Assembly (NCBI GenBank): GCA_964435115.1
Contig: CAYSYM010000080.1
Location: 1-11,434 of the forward strand
DNA: 11,434 bases
Source of the DNA: CAYSYM01 sp964435115
Lineage (GTDB): Bacteria; Chloroflexota; UBA6077; CF-72
Direction of reading: 5' to 3'
The notes beneath the pieces are model-generated. The model did no database searches. It was given only the letters and a program-made list of their open reading frames with translations, and was not told the origin of the DNA. Shown here one piece after another: positions 1 to 6,930 of this stretch; within the stretch, counting starts at the first letter, position 1; each line of letters opens with the position of its first letter. Made by a program: the position numbers and the translations under genes.

Positions 1-924
1 AAGAGCAACAGCGCCCTCGGCCAGGGCCTGCTGGCCCGCCGCATTGGCAAGCGCCGCGTCAGCGCCGAGACCGGCGCCGGCCAGCACGGCGTGGCCACCG
101 CCACCGTCTGCGCCATGCTCGGGCTGGAGTGCGTCGTCTACATGGGCGAGGAGGACACGCGCCGCCAGGCGCTCAACGTCTACCGCATGCAGTTGCTCGG
201 AGCGGACGTGCGGACGGTTGCGACCGGCACTCGCACCCTCAAGGATGCGATCAACGAGGCGTTCCGTGACTGGGTGACGAATGTTGCCGACAGCTACTAC
301 CTGCTCGGCTCCGCGGTCGGCCCGCACCCCTATCCCCAGGTGGTCCGCACCTTCCAGGCAGTGATCGGCCAGGAAGCGCGCGCGCAGGCGCTGGAGCAGG
401 TCGGTCGCCTGCCAGACCGCGTCGTCGCCTGCGTGGGCGGTGGTTCGAACGCCATCGGCTCGTTCGCGGCCTTCCTGGACGATCGCGGCGTCGAGCTCGT
501 CGGCGTCGAGGCAGGTGGGCGCGGGCCAGAGCTTGGCGAGCACGCCGCGACGCTGGTCAGCGGCCGGCCCGGCGTGCTGCACGGCGCTCACTCGTACGTC
601 CTCCAGGACGGCCACGGCCAGATCGCTGGCACGCACAGCATCTCGGCCGGCCTCGACTATCCCGGCGTGGGCCCCGAGCACGCGGCCCTCAAGGACGCCG
701 GCCGCGTGCGGTACGTGGCCGCGGACGACGCCGCGGCGCTCGGCGCCTTCTCCCTGCTCACGCGAACGGAAGGCATCCTCCCCGCGCTAGAACCCGCGCA
801 CGCCCTGGCCTGGGTGGCGGCGAACCCCGGCCCGGGTGTGACGCTGGTCACGCTCTCCGGCCGGGGAGACAAGGACGTGCACACGGTCGCGCAGGCCACG
901 GGGCAGGGGGAGATGCTCCGGTGA
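1..924 (+). CDS. trpB: Tryptophan synthase beta chain, 5' end outside the window
   Basis: TrpB joins indole to L-serine to make L-tryptophan, using pyridoxal phosphate (PLP), in a cytoplasmic alpha2-beta2 complex with TrpA. The reading frame is open from base 1, and 307 codons are visible. By alignment to the family, the first codon (AAG) is the PLP-binding lysine of the HKxN motif, so roughly the first 85-95 residues are missing. Other hallmarks are ETGAGQHG with the catalytic glutamate (codon at 67-69), GEED, TLKDAINEA, GPHPYP, the PLP-phosphate loop GGGSNA (near 436-453), GLDYPGVGPEH and the C-terminal LSGRGDKD. This is the ordinary TrpB1 type, not TrpB2. The segment after the lysine reads SNS, where INN is usual. 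An internal GTG at 91 is only a valine codon, not the start. The stop overlaps the trpA start by 4 bases, so the two are translationally coupled. Confidence 0.97.
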   Translation, partial: KSNSALGQGLLARRIGKRRVSAETGAGQHGVATATVCAMLGLECVVYMGEEDTRRQALNVYRMQLLGADVRTVATGTRTLKDAINEAFRDWVTNVADSYYLLGSAVGPHPYPQVVRTFQAVIGQEARAQALEQVGRLPDRVVACVGGGSNAIGSFAAFLDDRGVELVGVEAGGRGPELGEHAATLVSGRPGVLHGAHSYVLQDGHGQIAGTHSISAGLDYPGVGPEHAALKDAGRVRYVAADDAAALGAFSLLTRTEGILPALEPAHALAWVAANPGPGVTLVTLSGRGDKDVHTVAQATGQGEMLR

Positions 925-1727
925 CCCGCCTGGCCGCGACCTTCCGTCGGCTGCGCGCCGAGCGGGCGTGCGGCCTCTTCCCCTACCTGACGGCCGGTTT
1001 CCCGGACGTGGCGACGAGCCGGGCGCTCGCCGAGGCCGCGCTCGCCGCCGACGTGGACGGGTTCGAGATCGGCGTCCCCTTTTCAGACCCGATGGCCGAC
1101 GGCGCCACCCTCCAGCGCGCCAGCGCCCTGGCCCTCGGGCTCGGCGCCTCGCTCGACACTGCGCTCGACCTGGCCCAGTTCATCCGCGACCGCTCGCCCT
1201 CGATCCCGGTCACCCTCATGTCCTACTACAACCCCCTCCTCGCCCGAGGGGAGGCGCAGTTCGCGCGCGACCTCGCTGCCGTCGGCGGCGACGCGGCCAT
1301 CGTGCCTGACCTCCCGGCGGAAGAAGCGGCTCCCTTCGCGCGCGCGCTCGCCACCGAGGGGCTAGACCTCGCCCTCATGCTCGCGCCGACCAGCCCTGAC
1401 GAGCGAGTCCACCGCGTGAGCGCGCGGGCGCGCGGCTTCATCTACTGCGTGGCGCTGGTCGGCGTCACCGGCGCCCGCCAGGAGCTGTCGGACGCGCTCG
1501 GCCGTTTCCTCGAACGCGTCCGGGCCGCAGCGGAGCTCCCGCTCGTGGTGGGGTTCGGCATCGCGCGCCCGGAGCACGTCCGCTCGGTCGCCGCGCTCGG
1601 CGCGGACGGGGTGATCGTCGCCAGCGCGCTCGCCGACCTCGTGGAGCGCTCGGCCGAGCCCGTCGCGGCCGCACGGGCGTACCTGGAGGCGATGAAGGCC
1701 GCCACACGGTACCCAGCCGCAGGGTGA
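921..1727 (+). CDS. trpA: Tryptophan synthase alpha chain
   Basis: TrpA cleaves indole-3-glycerol phosphate to indole and glyceraldehyde-3-phosphate, and passes indole through a tunnel to TrpB. The product is 268 residues, the normal family length for this TIM barrel. Both catalytic acids sit at the family positions: Glu49 in FEIGVPFSDP and Asp60 in PMADG. Further landmarks are PYLTAGFPD near the N-terminus, the TLMSYYNP strand (about residues 99-106), the IVPDLPAEE loop, the VGVTGAR phosphate-site loop and the VVGFGIARPEHV strand near the C-terminus. The start is GTG at 921, inside the trpB stop (GTGA). It is preceded by a GGGGGAG Shine-Dalgarno at 906-912, 8 bases upstream. The stop is likewise overlapped by scpA, so the three genes form one transcription unit. 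Confidence 0.97.
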   Translation: MTRLAATFRRLRAERACGLFPYLTAGFPDVATSRALAEAALAADVDGFEIGVPFSDPMADGATLQRASALALGLGASLDTALDLAQFIRDRSPSIPVTLMSYYNPLLARGEAQFARDLAAVGGDAAIVPDLPAEEAAPFARALATEGLDLALMLAPTSPDERVHRVSARARGFIYCVALVGVTGARQELSDALGRFLERVRAAAELPLVVGFGIARPEHVRSVAALGADGVIVASALADLVERSAEPVAAARAYLEAMKAATRYPAAG

Positions 1728-2461
1728 GACCGGCCGTGCCCGACCGCTTCGCGCTTTCTTCTCAGGCGGCGCTCCAACCGAGGCTGGAGCTGGACGAGTT
1801 CGAAGGCCCACTCGAGCTGCTGCTCACGCTGATCGAGCAGCACCGGCTGCCGATCACCCGGGTCAGCCTGGCCCAGGTCGCCGACCAGTACCTCGCCCAG
1901 GTCCGCGCGCTGCCGGAGCTGAACGCCGACCTGCTGGCCGACTTCCTGGCAATTGCCGGCAAGCTGCTCCTGCTCAAGTCGCGCGCCCTCCTGCTCGTGG
2001 ATGAGCCTGACCCGGTCGCCGAAGAGGCGGCGACGGATCTGGAGGAGCGCCTGGCGACGTACCGCATCTTCCGCGCAGCCGCCGAGCACCTCCACGCGCT
2101 GGAGCAGCAGGGGCGACGCACCTACCCGGCGACCCGCGAGCCGGTGGCAAGCGCGACCCCCGCGCCGCTGGCGCCGATCACCCCTCAGGAGCTGCTCGCC
2201 ACCCTGAAGCGGCTGCACGCGGCGGCCGTACCGCGGCCGGCCGAACCGGCGCTGGCTGCCCGGGTTGGCGTGGACGAGAAGGCGGCGCACATCCTGCAGG
2301 CCCTCCGGTCCCTGGGCCAGGTCCCCTTTCGCGACGTCGCCGGGGCATCAGTGGACGAGGTCATCGCCACCTTCCTGGCGGTGCTCGAGCTGTTCCGACG
2401 CGGCCTCGCTTACGTCAAGCAGCCGACACCCTACGGCGACCTGCTCATCACGCCGCCCTGA
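1724..2461 (+). CDS. scpA: Segregation and condensation protein A (kleisin ScpA)
   Basis: ScpA is the kleisin that bridges SMC heads and, with ScpB, forms the bacterial condensin that compacts and separates sister chromosomes. The product has 245 residues, normal for ScpA. Residues 22-62 carry the kleisin N-terminal block (LDEFEGPLELLLTLIEQH, then an ITRVSLAQVADQYL-type segment). Residues 70-91 hold the LLADFLAIAGKLLLLKSRALL helix typical of the family. A proline- and alanine-rich linker spans about 135-175. The C-terminal winged helix runs from about 184 to 245 (VDEVIATFLAVLELFRRGL). The GTG start overlaps the trpA stop by 4 bases, and no clear Shine-Dalgarno lies just upstream, so translation probably depends on coupling to trpA. 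Its usual partner scpB is not next to it; the next gene is convergent. Family assignment is firm. Confidence 0.93.
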   Translation: MRPAVPDRFALSSQAALQPRLELDEFEGPLELLLTLIEQHRLPITRVSLAQVADQYLAQVRALPELNADLLADFLAIAGKLLLLKSRALLLVDEPDPVAEEAATDLEERLATYRIFRAAAEHLHALEQQGRRTYPATREPVASATPAPLAPITPQELLATLKRLHAAAVPRPAEPALAARVGVDEKAAHILQALRSLGQVPFRDVAGASVDEVIATFLAVLELFRRGLAYVKQPTPYGDLLITPP

Positions 2462-2474
2462 CCGGGTCGGCCGT

Positions 2475-2497
2475 GCCTGGGCGGATGCCACCCAGGC
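2475..2497. terminator. Possible bidirectional terminator hairpin between scpA and the DUF512 gene
   Basis: GCCTGGG (2475-2481) and CCCAGGC (2491-2497) form a perfect 7-bp stem with a 9-base loop. It starts 14 bases after the scpA stop, in a 115-bp convergent gap (2462-2576) where a terminator is expected. There is no T-run on either side, so a classical intrinsic terminator is not shown. The same gap allows longer-range pairings: CCGGGTC at 2462-2468 with GACCCGG at 2522-2528, and GGTCGGCC at 2465-2472 with GGCCGACC at 2565-2572. No gene is seen in the gap. A 7-bp stem could arise by chance in such GC-rich DNA. Confidence 0.4.
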
Positions 2498-2576
2498 CAT
2501 AGCCCACGCGCCGAGCGAACGGACCCGGCTGCCATGCGGGGCGCAGCTCGCGCCGTCGCCCCCTGGCCGACCGCCG

Positions 2577-3920
2577 TCAGCCCAGGATCGCGAGCAGCTC
2601 GGCCGGGGTGGCGGCCAGGTGCACACGGCCGGGGTGAGCGGCGCCGACCTCCGCGGCCGAGACGCCATCCAGCGTCCGGTGGCCGTCGAACCCCAAGGCG
2701 CTGCGCGGGAGCACGACATCCTCCACGTCTGCTGGCACCGACCGAAGGGCGCGGATGAGATCGACGCCCGCCAGCAGTCCGGCAACCGTCACCTGGTCGC
2801 CGAAGAGCTCGTTCTCGACCGCCCGGACCTCCGGCCGCCAGCCGGCGTGGGCCTGCCAGCGGTCGGCCATCGCCGCGAGCGCGGGCGCGGCGAGCTGTCC
2901 GGCGAGCCACGCGACCTTGCGCGCCGGTGGCGCCTGGCGCCGCCGCGCCAGCAACCGCTCCCACTCGTCAAGCATGCTGCGCAGGAGGCCCACGCCGTTC
3001 GAGAGGACCGGGAACCCATCGTAGGCCGCGGCTGGCGGCACGTCGTGCCCGGCCAGCAGGCACAGCTCGTCGCTCGGGTACACGAGGCCAACCCCCAGCG
3101 TGGGCCGCAGCGTCCGCTGGAAGCGCTCGCACGTCTCCAGCGCGGCGCGCGCTTCCTCGCGCGTGGGTCGGCGCACGCGCCGTACCCGTGAGTAGCGGGT
3201 CAGCCCGACCGGCACTACCGAGACGCTCTGGACCGTCGGGTAGAGCGCGGCCAGGTCATCCAGTGTGCGCGTCAGCACCGGGCCGTCGTTGAGGCCGGCG
3301 CACAGCACGACCTGGGTGTGCACACGGACGCCCAGGCGGCCCAGCCGCTCGAGCTGGGGCAGGATGGCCGGCGCGCGCCGGTTGCCGAGGAGGAGCCGCC
3401 GCACGGCCGTGTCAGTGGCGTGCACGGAGACGTTCAGCGGCGAGAGCCGCTGGAAGCCGATGCGCCCCCAGTCGCGCTCGTCCAGGTTGGTCAGGGTGAG
3501 GAATGTGCCCCAGAGGAACGAGTAGCGGTAGTCGTCGTCGAAGACGTACAGACTCGGCCGCAGGCCGCCTGGCAGCCCGCGGATGAAGCAGAACTCGCAG
3601 TGGTTGTTGCACTCGCGGATGCCTCCCGGCAGCGGGTCCGCCAGCTCGAGGCCGGCCGAATCGGCGCCACCTTCGGGTAGCCGCACCGCCAGGCGCCGGC
3701 CGGCGCGCTCCACGAGGAGCTGGCGGGCGGACGCCAGGTCGAGCTGGAGGTCGACGAGGTCGCGCGGCACGTAGCCGTCGACCGCCAGGAGGAGGTCACC
3801 CGGCCGCAGGCCGGCCTGCCCGAGCGCCGAGGCAGGCGCGACGGCCTGCACCCGCAGCCCGTGCACCGCTCGATCCGGGGACTTCGCCGTCAGAGCCTCG
3901 ACGGCCATCGGCGAAACCAT
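2577..3920 (-). CDS. DUF512 family protein: PDZ domain plus radical-SAM-like iron-sulfur domain
   Basis: The product has 447 residues, the usual length for DUF512-family proteins of Firmicutes, Actinobacteria, Cyanobacteria and Chloroflexota; the precise function is not established. Residues about 20-80 form a PDZ-like domain (APASALGQAGLRPGDLLLAVDG). Next comes the cysteine motif CNNHCEFCF, with Cys104, Cys108 and Cys111 (CxxxCxxC, radical-SAM type, expected to bind a 4Fe-4S cluster). It is followed by the family signature GLPGGLRPSLY, a DDDYRYSFL segment and the LTLTNL strand. The DUF512 region proper fills the C-terminal half (about 240-430), with VPVGLTRY, YPSDE and AYDGFP blocks. ATG at 3920 is the first possible start, because TAG lies in frame 4-6 bases upstream; ATG at 3908 is the alternative. 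It is the last gene of the leftward operon, 56 bases after cmk. In many genomes a DUF512 gene sits beside der; der is not in this window. Confidence 0.9.
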   Translation of the reverse strand: MVSPMAVEALTAKSPDRAVHGLRVQAVAPASALGQAGLRPGDLLLAVDGYVPRDLVDLQLDLASARQLLVERAGRRLAVRLPEGGADSAGLELADPLPGGIRECNNHCEFCFIRGLPGGLRPSLYVFDDDYRYSFLWGTFLTLTNLDERDWGRIGFQRLSPLNVSVHATDTAVRRLLLGNRRAPAILPQLERLGRLGVRVHTQVVLCAGLNDGPVLTRTLDDLAALYPTVQSVSVVPVGLTRYSRVRRVRRPTREEARAALETCERFQRTLRPTLGVGLVYPSDELCLLAGHDVPPAAAYDGFPVLSNGVGLLRSMLDEWERLLARRRQAPPARKVAWLAGQLAAPALAAMADRWQAHAGWRPEVRAVENELFGDQVTVAGLLAGVDLIRALRSVPADVEDVVLPRSALGFDGHRTLDGVSAAEVGAAHPGRVHLAATPAELLAILG

Positions 3921-3946
3921 ACGCTATCTCGCCGCCGGCTCCGCTC

Positions 3947-3969
3947 GAGGCGCGCCCGCGCCTCCTCCT
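3947..3969 (-). promoter_or_regulatory. Strong Shine-Dalgarno overlapped by an inverted repeat, upstream of the DUF512 gene
   Basis: On the minus strand AGGAGGAGG (3969-3961) lies just after the cmk stop but 40 bases before the DUF512 ATG, too far for normal use. Directly overlapping it is an inverted repeat with 8-base arms and a 2-base centre, GAGGCGCG and CGCGCCTC (3947-3964), which would form a stem hiding half of the Shine-Dalgarno. I see no start codon 5-12 bases downstream of it. It could be an intra-operon hairpin that tunes DUF512 expression, a partial terminator after cmk, or a chance match in GC-rich DNA. Confidence 0.35.
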
Positions 3970-3976
3970 GAAGGGT

Positions 3977-4693
3977 TCAGCCCGCCGGCGCGGCCGGGCG
4001 CGCTCCGCGCTCCAGCGCCAGTGCCACGACCCGCTCGACGACCTCCTCGACGGACAGGTGGTCCGTGTCGATCTCGACCACGTCGGTCGCCCGCAGCATC
4101 GGCGCGACGGCGCGCGTGCGGTCGACCCGGTCACGCTCGACCATCCCGGCCAGCACGGCCTCATACGGCTCGCCCGTCTGCCCCGACCGGCGCCGCGCCC
4201 GCTCTTCGACGCTCGCGTTCAGCCACACCTTGAGCGGCGCGTCGGGCGCGATGACGGTGCCGATGTCCCGGCCGGCGAGGACGGTCCCCGGCGGGCTCAC
4301 CGCCGCCCGCTGCGGCGGCTTCATCGCCTCGCGCACCGCGGCATGGGCGGACACCTCCGACACGTTCGCGTCCACCCGCGGTTCGCGGATCGCCCGGGTG
4401 ATGTCCCGGCCGTCGGCCAGCACGTCCACCTGGCGGCCGTCGTCGACGGAGGGGTGGCGCACCTCGAACCGGCTGCTGCGGGCCACGCGGGCGAGCGCCT
4501 CGCCGTCCGCCGGGTCGATGCCGCGGTCGAGCGCCAGCCAGGTGAGAGCCCGGTAGAGCACGCCGGTATCGAAGAACAGGAAGCCGAGCCGCCCGGCGAC
4601 GCCCGCTCCCACGGTGCTCTTGCCCGAGCCGGCGGGGCCGTCGAGCGCGATGACGAACGGCCGCTCGGTGCCCGGGGTCGCTGCGTCAGGCAT
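3977..4693 (-). CDS. cmk: Cytidylate kinase (CMP/dCMP kinase)
   Basis: CMK phosphorylates CMP and dCMP with ATP to give CDP and dCDP, recycling cytidine nucleotides in the cytoplasm. With the start used here the product has 238 residues. Landmarks are the P-loop GPAGSGKST (residues 19-27), the FDTGVLYRALT nucleoside-binding segment, LAGRDIGTVIAPDAPLKVWL (the GRDIGT motif of the family) and the RDRVDRTR lid region with its conserved arginines. The ATG at 4693 is preferred. It overlaps the last 8 bases of rluB (ATGCCTGA), and it leaves about 13 residues before the first strand, as in known CMKs. A longer version starting at ATG 4720 would add 9 residues (MDWRSRQAS) with no family support. rluB-cmk adjacency is common in Gram-positive-type genomes. 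Confidence 0.95.
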   Translation of the reverse strand: MPDAATPGTERPFVIALDGPAGSGKSTVGAGVAGRLGFLFFDTGVLYRALTWLALDRGIDPADGEALARVARSSRFEVRHPSVDDGRQVDVLADGRDITRAIREPRVDANVSEVSAHAAVREAMKPPQRAAVSPPGTVLAGRDIGTVIAPDAPLKVWLNASVEERARRRSGQTGEPYEAVLAGMVERDRVDRTRAVAPMLRATDVVEIDTDHLSVEEVVERVVALALERGARPAAPAG

Positions 4694-5438
4694 GCTGGCC
4701 TGCCGGCTCCGCCAGTCCAACCGCCTGCTTCAGCGCGGTGACCTCGGCGTCGTCGAGCCGGCGTGAGCGGCCCACACGCAAGTCGCCTAGCAGCAGGGGC
4801 CCGATGCGCACCCGCAGCAGCCGCTCGACCGGGCACCCAACCGCCGCCAGCAGTCGCCGGACCTCGCGCTTCCGTCCCTCGTGCATCACCACCCGCACCC
4901 ACGTCCCGTCGCGCGTCTCGCGCAGCAGCTCCGCTCGCACGGCGTGGGCCGGCCCATCGTCGAGCTCCACCCCCTCGACGAGCTGCTTGAGCCGCGGGCG
5001 ATCGAGCGCGCACCGCACGAGGACGTGGTACTCCTTCTCCACGCCGTAGCGCGCATGCGTCAGACGATAGGTCAGCGGGCCGTCGTCGGTGAGCAGCACG
5101 AGGCCTTCAGAGTCGGCGTCCAGGCGGCCGACTGGGTAGAGGCGTCCCCGTGCGTGCGCGAGCGCCACCACGGTCGGCCGGCCCTGCGGGTCGTGAGCGG
5201 TGCTGACGACGCCGAGGGGCTTGTTCAACACCACGTACTCGTGTGCGGTGGCGCCCGGTCGGACCGGCCGGCCGTCCACCTCGATGCGCTGCGCCTCCGG
5301 GTCGACGCGCTGGCCAAGCTCGGCGACGGGCTGGCCGTCGACGTGGACACGGCCCTGCCGGATGAGCCGTTCGGCCGCCCGGCGTGAGCAGACGCCGGTG
5401 CGCGCCAGGATCTTCTGAAGCCGTTCCGGTGCCGCCAT
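4686..5438 (-). CDS. rluB: Ribosomal large-subunit pseudouridine synthase of the RluB/RsuA family
   Basis: This enzyme converts a specific uridine of rRNA to pseudouridine; the RluB type is known to act on the 23S rRNA peptidyl-transferase region. The product has 250 residues. An N-terminal S4 RNA-binding domain covers about 1-60 (RLQKILARTGVCSRRAAERLI). The catalytic domain follows, with VVLNKPLGVVST and the motif GRLDADSEGLVLLTDDG, whose Asp107 is the nucleophile. LTHARYGVEKEYHV and HEGRKREVRRL complete the RsuA-type signature. The ATG at 5438 lies 10 bases after the yraN stop, with GGAGGG (5442-5447) just upstream at a short 3-base spacing. The exact uridine target cannot be read from sequence, so the RluB name rests on family likeness and on cmk as neighbour. 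Confidence 0.92.
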   Translation of the reverse strand: MAAPERLQKILARTGVCSRRAAERLIRQGRVHVDGQPVAELGQRVDPEAQRIEVDGRPVRPGATAHEYVVLNKPLGVVSTAHDPQGRPTVVALAHARGRLYPVGRLDADSEGLVLLTDDGPLTYRLTHARYGVEKEYHVLVRCALDRPRLKQLVEGVELDDGPAHAVRAELLRETRDGTWVRVVMHEGRKREVRRLLAAVGCPVERLLRVRIGPLLLGDLRVGRSRRLDDAEVTALKQAVGLAEPAGQHA

Positions 5439-5448
5439 CAGCCCTCCA

Positions 5449-5814
5449 TCACTGGTACGCGTTCCGGATGTGCTCGATGCGTGCCACCGAGCCGTCCTGG
5501 GCGACCTCGAGGGCCACCACGTCGATCCGCCAGCCGAGCTGCTCGCGCTCCGCCTCGTGGGCGAACTGGCCCAGCAGGCGCTCCAGCCGCGCCAGCTTGG
5601 CGGTGCCCACCGCCTCCTCTGGTAGGGCGGCCTGGCCCACCCGCCGCGTCTTCACCTCGACGCCCACCAGGTCGCCATCGTGCTCGACGACGAGGTCCAG
5701 CTCACCCAGGCTGGAGCGGTAGTTGCGCGCCAGGATCCTGGCGCCGGCGCGAGCAAGGTGCTGCTCCGCGAGCTGCTCGCCTCTCCGGCCAAGATCGCGG
5801 GTCTCGCGCGTCAC
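5449..5814 (-). CDS. yraN: YraN/UPF0102 family endonuclease-like protein
   Basis: This is a small cytoplasmic protein (121 residues) of the UPF0102 family, which has a restriction-endonuclease-like core but no firmly assigned cellular role. The nuclease-type residues are visible: GELDLV (Glu38, Asp40), EVKTRR (Glu53, Lys55) and WRIDVVALE (Asp98). The N-terminal GRRGEQLAEQHLARAG helix and the NYR segment are also typical. The GTG start at 5814 overlaps the rnhB stop by 4 bases (GTGA). It has a GGGAGG Shine-Dalgarno at 5824-5829, 9 bases upstream. rnhB-yraN adjacency is widely conserved and suggests a shared DNA-maintenance context. Confidence 0.93.
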   Translation of the reverse strand: MTRETRDLGRRGEQLAEQHLARAGARILARNYRSSLGELDLVVEHDGDLVGVEVKTRRVGQAALPEEAVGTAKLARLERLLGQFAHEAEREQLGWRIDVVALEVAQDGSVARIEHIRNAYQ

Positions 5815-6527
5815 CGGGGCACGCCTCCCGCCCTCGCGGACCCAGGCGCGCCCGCCCCCGCCGGGCGCGGCGCGACGGGGCGCGCACCGCCCACCTCGCC
5901 CAGGTCCAGCGCAGCCTGGAGGACGGGCCAGTACCGCTGCCGGTGGTGTGGCGTCGGGCCCAGGCGCCGGAGGGCCGCCAGGTGCTCGGCGGTCGCGTAG
6001 CCCGCATTATGCTCCCAGCCGTAGCCGGGGTAGCGCGCGGCGAGCAGGCCCATCAGCCGGTCGCGCACGACCTTGGCGACGATCGACGCCGCGGCGATGG
6101 AGAGCGAGAGGGCGTCCCCGTCCAGGACGAAGGTGTGGCGCTCCTGGCCAAGCTCGCGCAGGGGCCGGCCGTCCACCAGCGCGTGGTCGAAGGGGCCCAC
6201 GCGGCGCAGCGCCCGTCGCATCGCCAGCGCCGTGGCGCCCCGCACGTTGAGGCAGGCGATCTCGTGCGGGGAGGCGGCTCCAACGGCCACCCGCTCGGCT
6301 ACCTGGTGGACCCGCTCAGCCAGGCGCTCCCGCGCCCGCGGGCTGGCGATCGTCTTCGAGTCGCGAACGCCGCCGAGCGCGGCCGGGTCGACGTGGGGCG
6401 GGAGGAGCACGGCGGCCGCCACGACGGCCGCGCAGAGCGGGCCCACGCCGGCCTCGTCCACCCCTACGACGCGTCGCTTGCCCGCGTCCCACAGCGGACG
6501 CTCGTGGGCCAGCGACGGCACGATCAT
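5811..6527 (-). CDS. rnhB: Ribonuclease HII
   Basis: RNase HII cuts the RNA strand of RNA-DNA hybrids and starts removal of single ribonucleotides from DNA. The product has 238 residues. Visible family motifs are VDEAG (Asp24, Glu25), the RDSK segment (56-58), HALVDG (Asp119), GDALSLSIAAASIVAKVVRDR (Asp156 in the AKVxRD segment), GYGWEHNAGYATAEH and LRRLGPTPHHR. The metal-binding acids are all present. Two changes stand out: the DEAGRG motif reads DEAGVG, with Val28 in place of Arg, and the following LAGPV reads LCAAV. A tail of about 25 residues, rich in Gly, Ala, Pro and Arg, follows the normal end of the fold. ATG at 6527 has no good Shine-Dalgarno, but it gives the usual short lead before GVDEAG. 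It lies 40 bases after rplS and overlaps yraN. Confidence 0.94.
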   Translation of the reverse strand: MIVPSLAHERPLWDAGKRRVVGVDEAGVGPLCAAVVAAAVLLPPHVDPAALGGVRDSKTIASPRARERLAERVHQVAERVAVGAASPHEIACLNVRGATALAMRRALRRVGPFDHALVDGRPLRELGQERHTFVLDGDALSLSIAAASIVAKVVRDRLMGLLAARYPGYGWEHNAGYATAEHLAALRRLGPTPHHRQRYWPVLQAALDLGEVGGARPVAPRPAGAGAPGSARAGGVPR

Positions 6528-6567
6528 GCAGTCCGGCCGCGTTCGGCTACCCCAGGAGGTCCGGCGC

Positions 6568-6930
6568 TCAGGCGGTGGCGCGTGGAGCGCGGCGCTCCTT
6601 GATGCGCGCGGCCTTGCCTGTCAGGCCACGGAGGAAGTAGAGCCTGGCCCGCCGGACCATGCCCCGACGAACGACCTCCACCTTCTCCACCCGCGGCGAT
6701 TGGAACATGAAAGAACGCTCGACGCCCACGCCATGGGTGACGCGGCGCACGCGGAACGACCCATCGTAGGCGTTGGGCTTCTTGACCTCGATAACGACGC
6801 CCTCGAACACCTGCGGACGCTCGCGGTTGCCCTCGACGACGCGCACCTGCACCCGCACGGTGTCGCCGGGCCGGATGGCGGGCAGGTCGGCGCGACGCGG
6901 GAGGTGGAGCAGGTCGGCGAGCTCAGGCAT
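6568..6930 (-). CDS. rplS: 50S ribosomal protein L19
   Basis: L19 is a 50S subunit protein at the interface with the 30S subunit. The product has 120 residues, normal for the family. Typical blocks are IRPGDTVRVQVRVVEGNRER, QVFEGVVIEVKK, FRVRRVTHGVGVERSF, FQSPRVEKVEVVRRG and the C-terminal RRARLYFLRGLTGKAARIKER. The ATG at 6930 is preceded by GGGGAC at a usable distance. It is the first gene of the leftward operon. In many bacteria rplS follows rimM-trmD and is close to rnhB and yraN; here rimM, trmD and lepB are absent and rplS has its own promoter region, so it probably leads the unit. Confidence 0.96.
   Translation of the reverse strand: MPELADLLHLPRRADLPAIRPGDTVRVQVRVVEGNRERPQVFEGVVIEVKKPNAYDGSFRVRRVTHGVGVERSFMFQSPRVEKVEVVRRGMVRRARLYFLRGLTGKAARIKERRAPRATA

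Noticed and set aside
1442..2290. Minus-strand 282-codon open frame opposite trpA and scpA
   Set aside because: It is a shadow of two genes with conserved motifs and has no family likeness of its own.
2265..3191. Plus-strand 308-codon open frame bridging scpA and the DUF512 gene
   Set aside because: It crosses the convergent gap and is antisense to DUF512 coding sequence, with a low-complexity product.
4694..4720. Longer cmk reading from ATG 4720
   Set aside because: It adds 9 residues without family support and deepens the overlap with rluB. ATG 4693, overlapping the rluB stop, fits typical coupling and CMK length.
6554..6560. AGGAGGT on the plus strand near 6554 as a ribosome binding site for a plus-strand gene
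   Set aside because: No convincing reading frame follows it, and the region is rplS on the other strand.
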